Source: Nitrospinota bacterium
Lineage (GTDB): Bacteria > Nitrospinota > Nitrospinia > Nitrospinales > VA-1
Assembly: GCA_027619975.1 (NCBI GenBank)
Contig: JAQCGX010000017.1
Location: 1-61,973, forward strand
DNA length: 61,973 bases
Direction of reading: 5' to 3'
Made by a program: the position numbers and the translations under genes. The notes under the pieces are model-generated. The model did no database searches and was not told the origin of the DNA. It saw only the letters and a program-made list of their open reading frames with translations. This document shows positions 16,025 through 23,246 of this stretch, one piece after another; within the stretch, counting starts at the first letter, position 1, and each line of letters begins with the position of its first letter.

Positions 16025-17743
16025 ATGGAAACCACAATTAACATAAAAGACGAGCACGAAAAAGTCCGCGAGCACTGCGGGCTGTTTCCTCTGGATGCAT
16101 GGTGCCTGGTTCAGGCTACGGGTAAAGATATTTTCACCTATTTTCAGACCCAGACCACTAATAACGTCCTCCAACTGGAAGAAGGCCAAGGCCAGAACAG
16201 CGCCATCGTCGATCGCAAGGCCCGCCTCATCGCCTCCTTCTCCATACATCGCAACGGAGACCACTCGGTCATTTTTCTGCTGGAGTCTCAGCTTAAAGAA
16301 ACATTTCTAAAACACCTTGACAGCTACCTTTTTCGTGAAGACGTTCATGTCCAACCTTTAAACGATAGCCTGCTCGCCTTACAGGGCCCCAAAAGCGCCC
16401 TGATACTCGAAAACCTTGTTCAAGAGATATCAGTGCCTGAAAAGCTAAACTCCATTGGCAGTTTTAACTATCAGGGAAATGATGTTGTTATTATCAACAA
16501 ATCCCTGACCGGTGAGGAAGGATATATTCTCGCTTGTGATCCCTCTCAAAAGGAAAGTTTAATCGCAGGTTTTGAACAAGCTGATGACAAATGGGTTCCG
16601 GTATCTGTCAGCCCCGAGACCGTCGAGGTCCTCAGAATCGAAGCGGGCATTCCCCTGTTCAACAAAGATATCAGCGAAAAAAATATCCTCCCGGAAACAG
16701 GTCTGGAACATTCGTCTGTAAGTTATAACAAGGGTTGCTACATTGGTCAGGAGGTCATCGCCCGAATCAAAACTTATGGCGCTCCCAGTGTTGCCCTCAT
16801 GGGACTGATTATAGAAGGAGATTCCCTGCCTCCCAGCGAGGGTGTCATCCTTTTAAAGAATAAAAAAATCGGCACTGTAAAAAGCTCGGCTTATTCCTTT
16901 TCCCTAAGCAAAAATATCGCGCTCGCTTACATTCAAAAGGAGCATAGAAGCCCCGACGTGGACATGGAAGTGACCATTGATGGACTCCCATTCAAGGTAA
17001 AAACCAGCTTGACGCCTTTTTACCAACCCCAGACCCGAAAAGACCACTCCATACGGATTATGGACCAGGCGTTAAAAATTTATAAAGAAAGTGACGATCT
17101 CGATCAACCGATCGCCCTTCTCCGGGAAGCCATTGATCTGGACCCAAAAAATGCCGCCGCTTATGAAGCCCTGGGGGTTTTTCTTTCCAGGCAGGACAAG
17201 CTGGACGAAGCCATTGCCCTGATGAAGCGACTGGTGGAAATCGATCCCACCGAAATCATGGCGCATTCCAATTTATCGATCTATTACATGAAGCAGGGTC
17301 GCATCGAAGATGCAGAGTTGGAAAAGGGCGAGGCCACAGCCATAGAATTTGAACGGCTCGTGGAGAATAATATGGCCAAAAAGAAAAAAGAAAAAATGGC
17401 CGCGCAAGAAAAGATCGAACGGGAAAGAATGGTCGGAATGTTTGAACAGGTTCTGGAAATCGACCCCGTAGATCAGGTTGCCAACTTCGGCCTGGGCTCC
17501 ATTTATCTGGAAACGGGACAATACGAAAAAGCCTTGCCACCGCTACAAATTGTCATTCAGGAAAATAAGGATTACTCTGCGGCTTATCTGCTGTTGGGGA
17601 AAAATCTGGAAAAGTTGTCAAAAAACGAGGAAGCGATCGAAGTCTATCGGCAGGGAATCGCCGCCGCTTCTAAAAAGGGCGATCTCATGCCCTTAAAAGA
17701 CATGCAAAGCCGCCTCAATCAGCTACTGCATTCGGACGACTGA
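16025..17743 (+). CDS. ygfZ: YgfZ/IBA57 folate-binding protein fused to TPR repeats
   Basis: A 572-residue two-part protein. Residues 1 to about 335 form a GcvT-like folate-binding YgfZ/IBA57 domain, identified by the family motif KGCYIGQE (236-243, with the catalytic Cys238); this family supports synthesis and repair of [4Fe-4S] enzymes. From about 345 to the end lie tetratricopeptide repeats broken by a Lys/Glu-rich coiled coil (about 440-470). E. coli YgfZ is about 326 residues and has no TPRs. I chose the ATG at 16025; an upstream TTG at 15989 lies inside the hairpin. Its stop overlaps the convergent 567-residue gene by 25 nt. Confidence 0.88.
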   Translation: METTINIKDEHEKVREHCGLFPLDAWCLVQATGKDIFTYFQTQTTNNVLQLEEGQGQNSAIVDRKARLIASFSIHRNGDHSVIFLLESQLKETFLKHLDSYLFREDVHVQPLNDSLLALQGPKSALILENLVQEISVPEKLNSIGSFNYQGNDVVIINKSLTGEEGYILACDPSQKESLIAGFEQADDKWVPVSVSPETVEVLRIEAGIPLFNKDISEKNILPETGLEHSSVSYNKGCYIGQEVIARIKTYGAPSVALMGLIIEGDSLPPSEGVILLKNKKIGTVKSSAYSFSLSKNIALAYIQKEHRSPDVDMEVTIDGLPFKVKTSLTPFYQPQTRKDHSIRIMDQALKIYKESDDLDQPIALLREAIDLDPKNAAAYEALGVFLSRQDKLDEAIALMKRLVEIDPTEIMAHSNLSIYYMKQGRIEDAELEKGEATAIEFERLVENNMAKKKKEKMAAQEKIERERMVGMFEQVLEIDPVDQVANFGLGSIYLETGQYEKALPPLQIVIQENKDYSAAYLLLGKNLEKLSKNEEAIEVYRQGIAAASKKGDLMPLKDMQSRLNQLLHSDD

Positions 17744-19422
17744 CTTTTTAAAAATCCCCACAAATCAAATCCAGGCAGGAAAACCCCCTTTTGCACCAAA
17801 CTTGGCGTTATTGAAACCCCATGGTCTTTCAAAAACCAGAACTTAAGCAATAGTTTTTCCTCAACCGTTGTATAGGAATCCTCCCAGAACGTAATCGACC
17901 GGTGCTTCTCAAGCGCAGTCAAAAGATCTTCAGGGATCGTTAAGCGCTTCTTAGTGATAAACTCCTTCAATCCTTCACGGAGAAGAGGTTGCAGTTCCTT
18001 GCGACTGATCTTGATCAATTCAGATACGCTGGGAACCTGCTCGGCATGATATTCAAAAAACTTCAACTTGTAATATTGATGTATCGTTTCCAGACGAAAA
18101 TAACAATGCAGGTTAACGACATTCTCCCCATAGATTTTAATCATGTATTGGCGAATAAGGGATTTTCCAGCCTGAAGGAGTAATTTATTCAACCGTCCAC
18201 GTTCAAATAAATGAATACGAACCGTGCTCAAATGCTTGCAACATTGTGCCTCGATGGCTTCCTTAATCTTAGGGGATTGAGGTGGAATCCGGTACCAGTA
18301 AATTTCGTCCTGAGCCACCTGCAAGGCAAATTCAAAAGCTTCGGAAATCTGGTGGCTGTTGGACTTCTTGGCTTGCCTAGCGATTTGATAGGAGTTCTTG
18401 TGGGAAAATCCAAGATCAATTAATTGATCCTGAAATCCCTTACGGCGACCCATTAAATTTCCGCCACGTTCACGAATATGATCCTTGGCCTTATTCACCC
18501 CGCGCAATGCCAGACTGACGTCTCTGGGAGCTAAATTCAGTCCCAACTCTTGTGCGAAATTATGGATTTCCTCAAGGGTCTTATAGTTTAATTTATCAAT
18601 ATATAAAAATTTTTGAATGCTCGATTCTTGAAAATCACAACTCTCAAAAATTTGAATTTTTTTATATTTAACTTCTTCCCAATATTTTCTTGTTCCTTCC
18701 TTTTTCTTAAACTGAGCCTGGATTTCAGACTTCGCCTTAAAAAAGTAACTGCGAAGCAAAAACCATTTTATTTTAAGAGTCGACTCAAGAATCCATCGAT
18801 ATTTAGAAGTCAAAATATTAAGTTTGGGATCCTCCAGCAGTTCCACTTCTTCGGTTTCTAAAATATATTCTAAAAGTTCCAGATGTCTCTCTAGAAGAAT
18901 GGGGTTGATCTGCTCAATAAATTTCCTGAAAATGGTTTTCCATCGATAGACTGCGAATTCTTGAATATCATTGCAATTTTTGGCATTTCTCTCGCGCAAC
19001 TGGAGTTTAATGGACAAAATCCCGCCTTTTTCAATCTTCTCGAAAAGTTCGTCTCGAGCCACAATGTCCCGGATTTTGATTTGCTTTAACCGATTGATGA
19101 CAGGGGGAATACTATTGGAGATCGCTAGATCAAACTCTTCGTAAGTTCGAATGGGAAGAAAATAGAGTTCTTGCAAAATCTTGCTGATTTTTTCCAGGGA
19201 AATATCAGTTGTGTTCGCAATTCTCTTATAGCTGTCAAAGTTCAGGGTTTTCGCTCCTGTCTGGCAGGCCCGAATATCTTTTAAGTAATTTCGTGCTTGT
19301 TTTAACTCATCCCTTTGAGAATAAGGATCATTAACTATGCTCAAAAACAAATGCTCTGCCCTTTGCAGCTCCCTTTGTGAGAGCAATTCCAGGCCTTGAT
19401 TCAGGGGATCAAATATGAACAT
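17719..19422 (-). CDS. Unrecognised 567-residue helical protein
   Basis: A long soluble protein that I do not recognise. It is rich in Lys, Glu, Leu, Ile and Gln and appears almost wholly helical, with a possible short TPR-like start (residues 8-50) and a basic segment (KAKDHIRERGGNLMGRRKG, about 319-337). No signal peptide, membrane helix or catalytic motif is visible. Its base composition is more A/T-rich than its neighbours. The last 25 nt overlap the 3' end of the ygfZ-TPR gene on the opposite strand. It is transcribed alone. Confidence 0.75.
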   Translation of the reverse strand: MFIFDPLNQGLELLSQRELQRAEHLFLSIVNDPYSQRDELKQARNYLKDIRACQTGAKTLNFDSYKRIANTTDISLEKISKILQELYFLPIRTYEEFDLAISNSIPPVINRLKQIKIRDIVARDELFEKIEKGGILSIKLQLRERNAKNCNDIQEFAVYRWKTIFRKFIEQINPILLERHLELLEYILETEEVELLEDPKLNILTSKYRWILESTLKIKWFLLRSYFFKAKSEIQAQFKKKEGTRKYWEEVKYKKIQIFESCDFQESSIQKFLYIDKLNYKTLEEIHNFAQELGLNLAPRDVSLALRGVNKAKDHIRERGGNLMGRRKGFQDQLIDLGFSHKNSYQIARQAKKSNSHQISEAFEFALQVAQDEIYWYRIPPQSPKIKEAIEAQCCKHLSTVRIHLFERGRLNKLLLQAGKSLIRQYMIKIYGENVVNLHCYFRLETIHQYYKLKFFEYHAEQVPSVSELIKISRKELQPLLREGLKEFITKKRLTIPEDLLTALEKHRSITFWEDSYTTVEEKLLLKFWFLKDHGVSITPSLVQKGVFLPGFDLWGFLKSQSSECSS

Positions 19423-19811
19423 GGGGCATTAAACTCCGGCCTGCTTCTCATATTACCCTCGGGGGCCTTATTACGACCCAACACAAAAGTAAAGTGATGC
19501 AGACTAGGGATTCAAAAAAACTCCACCGAATGCGGGGCAGGCCCCAAAACCAAATATGCAAATAAAAGTTTTGGATAAAATCAGATAATCGGCTAAGCGA
19601 TTCAATGGTGCCTGGTAATAAACGCCCGGTTGAGTCTAAAAAATTGATTGTCGAGTTTATTACGTGAACGGTTCCCGTACAAATTCGGGAATAGATGGGA
19701 ACCATTCCCTTATAGTTCCTTTTAGATGCGTTTATTCAGGTTGGGGATTTCTTTAAAAAAAGAAATTGAACAAATTTCACAAGCGGTTTTAGGGGAAGGG
19801 TGAAAAGAGGC
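19423..19811. other. Non-coding gap between the 567-aa gene and nxrC
   Basis: I see no convincing gene here. The only structure is an inverted repeat GGTTCCC/GGGAACC (19670-19676 and 19697-19703) with CCCG/CGGG nested inside it. An 85-codon minus-strand reading (19448-19705) has no ribosome site and no protein-like composition. Confidence 0.5.
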
Positions 19812-19854
19812 AAAAAAAAACCCAGAGACAGGCCGGTGACGGCTTGTCTCTGGG
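19812..19854 (-). terminator. Intrinsic terminator of the nxr operon
   Basis: A long stem (CCCAGAGACA 19821-19830 with TGTCTCTGGG 19845-19854, extended by GCC/GGC) is followed on the minus strand by nine T's. It lies 22 nt after the nxrC stop and closes the nxr operon. Confidence 0.92.
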
Positions 19855-19876
19855 TTAATTCCTGCAATCAGAGAGC

Positions 19877-20884
19877 TTAGTATTTCAACTCATGCCACTG
19901 GGTGACACCTTTCTGACCGTTTCTTTCTTTATTCTGACCATTCCATACGGCCATCGCCATCGGGGTTTTACCCGATTTGAACTGCGTATCGTTCTCGTCA
20001 CCGGTAGCCAAAGCACGCTTGAACACAACCGCCCAGCGGTTGTTGCTCCAGTTGCCGGCACCCATTACATCCTGATGCGCCTGGGTCGTCAATGTGCTGA
20101 ACCCTTCTGCATTAAGATCTTCAACAGGAGATACTCTCATGCTGGCATCGGAAAGAATGTTGCCGGTTGCCCGACCAGTGTTATAAACACCCTCATTTTT
20201 GCCCATACCAAAGTCAACATAAGTGCTCCGCTTGGTGATGTCACCGGTTCCGGTTGTTTCGGACCCAGTTGCATTCCGTGCGGATTTACTGCCTGACTCA
20301 TGCTTTGTGTCGATACCACCCAATTTTCCATCGGGTTCATATATGTAGTAACTACCAGAGCCCATGGCCATATTTCCATATTGGTCTTCCATATCAGCCA
20401 TACCCGTATTTCCGGCAGATCCAGCGCCCTCTTTGTCCCAGGTCGCTTTCCATTGCCAGATGTTGACGCGTTCACCCTCTCCACCCATGGTGAAGGGAGG
20501 CTCTTCGCCAGCCTGATTCACAGGAAACATAACCGCCGCTTGGTCCTTATACTGCTGAGACTGAACCATGACGTCGTTTCTGGTAGCATCGGTCCATTCC
20601 AATCGAACAGCGATTTCCTTACCATTGTTCACAGCTTTCACGTTTACCCATTTTGTAGCCGGGTTCGGCCACATGGGATTGGTGATCATCTGTGGGTCGA
20701 GATCAATAACAAGATGCTTTCCCTTGGTAGGACCGTATTGAGACCAAAATGGGTCAGTCGGATCCGTGGGAATGTCGCCCTGTATTTTCAATGCCTGAAT
20801 GGTTGTTGCACCCACATTGGATACAAACATTCCAAACAGAAAAAAGCTCATGAAAATTAATAATAATGGTTTCTTCGTATTCAC
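19877..20884 (-). CDS. nxrC: Nitrite oxidoreductase gamma subunit (b-haem)
   Basis: A 335-residue exported protein of the ethylbenzene dehydrogenase/DMSO reductase type II gamma-subunit family, thought to carry one haem b and pass electrons out of NXR. A Sec signal peptide (residues 1-26, ending VGA) directs it to the periplasm. The C-terminal AMAVWNG...NGQKGVTQWHEL is the family signature; Met119 and Lys325 sit where the axial haem ligands of EbdC lie. I chose the GTG at 20884 because AGGAGG is 7 nt upstream of it; a TTG at 20890 is too close. It is the last gene before the operon terminator. Confidence 0.88.
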   Translation of the reverse strand: MNTKKPLLLIFMSFFLFGMFVSNVGATTIQALKIQGDIPTDPTDPFWSQYGPTKGKHLVIDLDPQMITNPMWPNPATKWVNVKAVNNGKEIAVRLEWTDATRNDVMVQSQQYKDQAAVMFPVNQAGEEPPFTMGGEGERVNIWQWKATWDKEGAGSAGNTGMADMEDQYGNMAMGSGSYYIYEPDGKLGGIDTKHESGSKSARNATGSETTGTGDITKRSTYVDFGMGKNEGVYNTGRATGNILSDASMRVSPVEDLNAEGFSTLTTQAHQDVMGAGNWSNNRWAVVFKRALATGDENDTQFKSGKTPMAMAVWNGQNKERNGQKGVTQWHELKY

Positions 20885-20891
20885 AATCAAT

Positions 20892-20897
20892 CCTCCT
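20892..20897 (-). promoter_or_regulatory. Shine-Dalgarno that sets the nxrC start
   Basis: AGGAGG on the minus strand lies 7 nt before GTG 20884 but only 3 nt before TTG 20890, favouring the GTG. Confidence 0.8.
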
Positions 20898-20938
20898 CGT
20901 TAGCAGATAGTTGAATCCTTGGACTTGACGAGAAGCTT

Positions 20939-21757
20939 CTACCTCGGCTCACATTCAGCAGGAGCATTAGCAATCAGATCGTTTTCCATACTATAAGATA
21001 ATGATCGATATTCAGGCTCTTCAACCTTAACAGCCTGGACATCCAACAATGTCATTTCATTTTTAATGAAGATTGACAATATATCTATAATATCCTTATA
21101 CAATCCACGTTCGGCTTTCCTGGCGGTAAAGATGCAAAGCAAGGGTGTCCAGCGTCCCAGATGGTTACGCAAAAACTTTTTCATGCTGCTTAGCAGAACC
21201 CCTACTTTCCGTTCTTCATGACCATGCTGTATTCCATAAGCAGTCCTAAAGCTCATGTAATACATGAAGGCCAATTCGATGGAAACATGATCGACTCGCT
21301 CTTTAGACTGATTTCTTGGCAATTCAAAACCAAAAGTTTCATAAAACCCACCCAGCTGAATCAACACGTCCGTTTGCGATTGAATGCCACCTTCTGTTCC
21401 ATACTGCATTTCATATGGAGGGCATTCCATTGAAACAGCGTGTCCGAAAACATGGACATATTCTTTTTGCACTTGCGCGATGGTCATTTTCGGCAGGTAT
21501 TTGCTGAATCCTTTAACAATGGATTCCACCTGCTTCCAATCATCCTCATCCACAATCACAATGTCCATCGCTTCCATCAAGGACTTGGGCCTGAAAAACT
21601 TTCGATTCCATGGGTAGCTTAAAGCACGTGACAAAATGTCATATGCTCTTCCCCGGGCAAGATGCAAAGAAATTCTCTGCTCCTTAAGCTCATCAAGAGT
21701 GCCCGTTTCACCCAGTTTTGCCAACATAGGATCAGTTGCTTGAACAATATCAACCAT
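20939..21757 (-). CDS. TorD/NarJ-type chaperone for NXR
   Basis: A 272-residue cytosolic all-helical chaperone of the TorD/DmsD/NarJ family. It carries the family ECPPYE (about 110-115) and RVDHVSIELAFM (about 157-168) segments. Proteins of this kind bind the signal peptide and apo-form of molybdenum enzymes and hold them until the cofactor is inserted and Tat export can begin. Its place between nxrB and nxrC makes NxrA the obvious client. The start has GGAG about 10 nt upstream. The Nitrospina/Nitrospira literature gives such proteins various names, so I leave the symbol empty. Confidence 0.87.
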   Translation of the reverse strand: MVDIVQATDPMLAKLGETGTLDELKEQRISLHLARGRAYDILSRALSYPWNRKFFRPKSLMEAMDIVIVDEDDWKQVESIVKGFSKYLPKMTIAQVQKEYVHVFGHAVSMECPPYEMQYGTEGGIQSQTDVLIQLGGFYETFGFELPRNQSKERVDHVSIELAFMYYMSFRTAYGIQHGHEERKVGVLLSSMKKFLRNHLGRWTPLLCIFTARKAERGLYKDIIDILSIFIKNEMTLLDVQAVKVEEPEYRSLSYSMENDLIANAPAECEPR

Positions 21758-21795
21758 ATCAATTCATCTCCAAATACCGCAGGTTACCGCCCCTT

Positions 21796-21821
21796 CGGGG
21801 CAGGGTTTGAGCCCTGCCCCG
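21796..21821 (-). promoter_or_regulatory. GC-rich hairpin between nxrB and the chaperone gene
   Basis: A perfect 10-bp stem (21796-21805 with 21812-21821) has a 6-nt loop and no T run. It overlaps a second possible stem GCCCC/GGGGC (21789-21801), so the two are mutually exclusive. It may act in mRNA processing or 3'-end protection of the nxrB segment. Confidence 0.6.
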
Positions 21822-21885
21822 GAGTTGCCGGAAATACTCATACTTCAGTGTCCAATCGTTGAGCTTCGCCTTCGCTTCATACTCC

Positions 21886-23163
21886 TTAGATCGCGCCGGG
21901 ATGCTCCTCGGGCCGTACATAGAAGGGCTCCTCAACCGTAACACGGATGATTTCTTTACCCTTCCTGTTAAACCCGATAACAGTATCGTTATACATCTCA
22001 AACTTCTTGCCGTGAATATTGGTCTCGAAAATCTTCGGACCGGGCTCACGTTTCCATTTGAAGATGATGCGCTGGGTCGTTCTGAAAAGTTGAAGCACTC
22101 CCAACAGATCCCGATCCGGAACCATGTACTGATCGATCGAATGATCGACGCCAGGTCCGAACATCTGCTGCGAGTAGGCCCTGGGAACGTGACGAGACGG
22201 TACATAGTAGCCGTTAGGCTCCGTTCCGAGCTGCGGGTACAACGGCAGTGCGACTTTACGATCCCGAATCAGATAATACTGTGGATTATCAGGATCATGC
22301 GCCCATTCGCCGTTGCTGCCGATTTTCACCAGGCCCTGCAAACGAATCTTGCCCACACAAGCCGCCATACAACGCGTTTCCATCTGATCACCCTCGGTCA
22401 AAGGATCCAATCCTTCGATTCGGGGGTAACAGGCGATGCACTTCTCGGAGATCCGGGTCGTGCCGCGAAACATCGGCTTTTTGTAAGGACACTGCTCAAC
22501 ACACTTCTTGTAACCACGGCATCGGGACTGATCGATCAGAACGATCCCGTCTTCCTGACGTTTGTAGATTGCCTTACGCGGGCAAGCTGCCAGACAGCCA
22601 GGATAGGTGCAGTGGTTGCAGATGCGCTGTAAATAGAAAAACCATATTTTATGCTCGGGCAATACCGATTTCACACCGTTGTCGCCGCCAAATGTTCCTT
22701 CGCGGGACTGGGTGAACTCACGGCCGTGAGCGGTGTCTTCTCCGAAGTTCGGGAAACGCCACTCTTCGTCCGTCGGTACGTAACCGACCGCCTGCTGATT
22801 CAAACCAATCTTGGCAGGCGCTTCAAAGATCGTTACTCCTTCGTATACGCCGTGGATCGCTTTGTTCGACGTCTTACGAACGTTCCATACGTTCTGACCG
22901 GGATTGGACTGCTCCAGCATCTTCAGAATCTTCCAGTCCCAGAACTGCGGGTAACCGCCGTAAGGTTTCGTTTCTACGTTGTTCCACCACATATACTCCT
23001 GGCCCTTGGAAAAGGTCCAGGTGGATTTGTGAGCCATGGTACAGGTCTGACAGGCGATACACCGATTCGTATTGAATACGAACGTAAACTGCTCTTTCGG
23101 ATGTTTCTCCTCGTAGACATATGTAGCCATGCGACCCAATTGCCAGTTATAGACTTCAGGCAT
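21886..23163 (-). CDS. nxrB: Nitrite oxidoreductase beta subunit (4 Fe-S clusters)
   Basis: A 425-residue electron-transfer subunit of NXR, related to NarH, DdhB and PcrB. Four cysteine groups give one [3Fe-4S] and three [4Fe-4S] clusters: CIACQTCTMAH (from Cys35), CNHCTYPGCLAACP, CRGYKKCVEQCP, and CIACYPR...CMAACVGK. The fourth ligand of the first group is His, not Cys. There is no signal peptide, so export probably rides on the Tat signal of NxrA. I chose the ATG at 23163, with AGGAGG 7 nt upstream, over the ATG 6 nt earlier. nxrB starts 83 nt after nxrA across a strong hairpin. Confidence 0.96.
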   Translation of the reverse strand: MPEVYNWQLGRMATYVYEEKHPKEQFTFVFNTNRCIACQTCTMAHKSTWTFSKGQEYMWWNNVETKPYGGYPQFWDWKILKMLEQSNPGQNVWNVRKTSNKAIHGVYEGVTIFEAPAKIGLNQQAVGYVPTDEEWRFPNFGEDTAHGREFTQSREGTFGGDNGVKSVLPEHKIWFFYLQRICNHCTYPGCLAACPRKAIYKRQEDGIVLIDQSRCRGYKKCVEQCPYKKPMFRGTTRISEKCIACYPRIEGLDPLTEGDQMETRCMAACVGKIRLQGLVKIGSNGEWAHDPDNPQYYLIRDRKVALPLYPQLGTEPNGYYVPSRHVPRAYSQQMFGPGVDHSIDQYMVPDRDLLGVLQLFRTTQRIIFKWKREPGPKIFETNIHGKKFEMYNDTVIGFNRKGKEIIRVTVEEPFYVRPEEHPGAI

Positions 23164-23170
23164 TATCATA

Positions 23171-23176
23171 CCTCCT
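23171..23176 (-). promoter_or_regulatory. Shine-Dalgarno that sets the nxrB start
   Basis: AGGAGG on the minus strand is 7 nt from ATG 23163 and 1 nt from ATG 23169, so the downstream ATG is the start. Confidence 0.8.
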
Positions 23177-23216
23177 TAGCTTGCGTGTTAAGTTCCGTTA
23201 AATTTCCAACAATGCA

Positions 23217-23240
23217 GGGCGGGCCCACAAGGGCCCGCCC
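23217..23240 (-). promoter_or_regulatory. GC-rich hairpin between nxrA and nxrB
   Basis: A perfect 10-bp stem GGGCGGGCCC/GGGCCCGCCC with a 4-nt loop lies 7 nt after the nxrA stop. There is no T run on the minus strand, so it is more likely a processing or stability element than a terminator. Confidence 0.6.
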
Positions 23241-23246
23241 CCGTGA

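Noticed and set aside
19448-19705. An 85-codon minus-strand frame in the gap beyond nxrC
   Set aside because: No ribosome site, mixed composition and stop-rich surroundings; not supported as a gene.
23217-23240. Terminator between nxrA and nxrB
   Set aside because: The stem is strong but there is no T tract on the transcribed strand, and nxrB follows at once with a good ribosome site.
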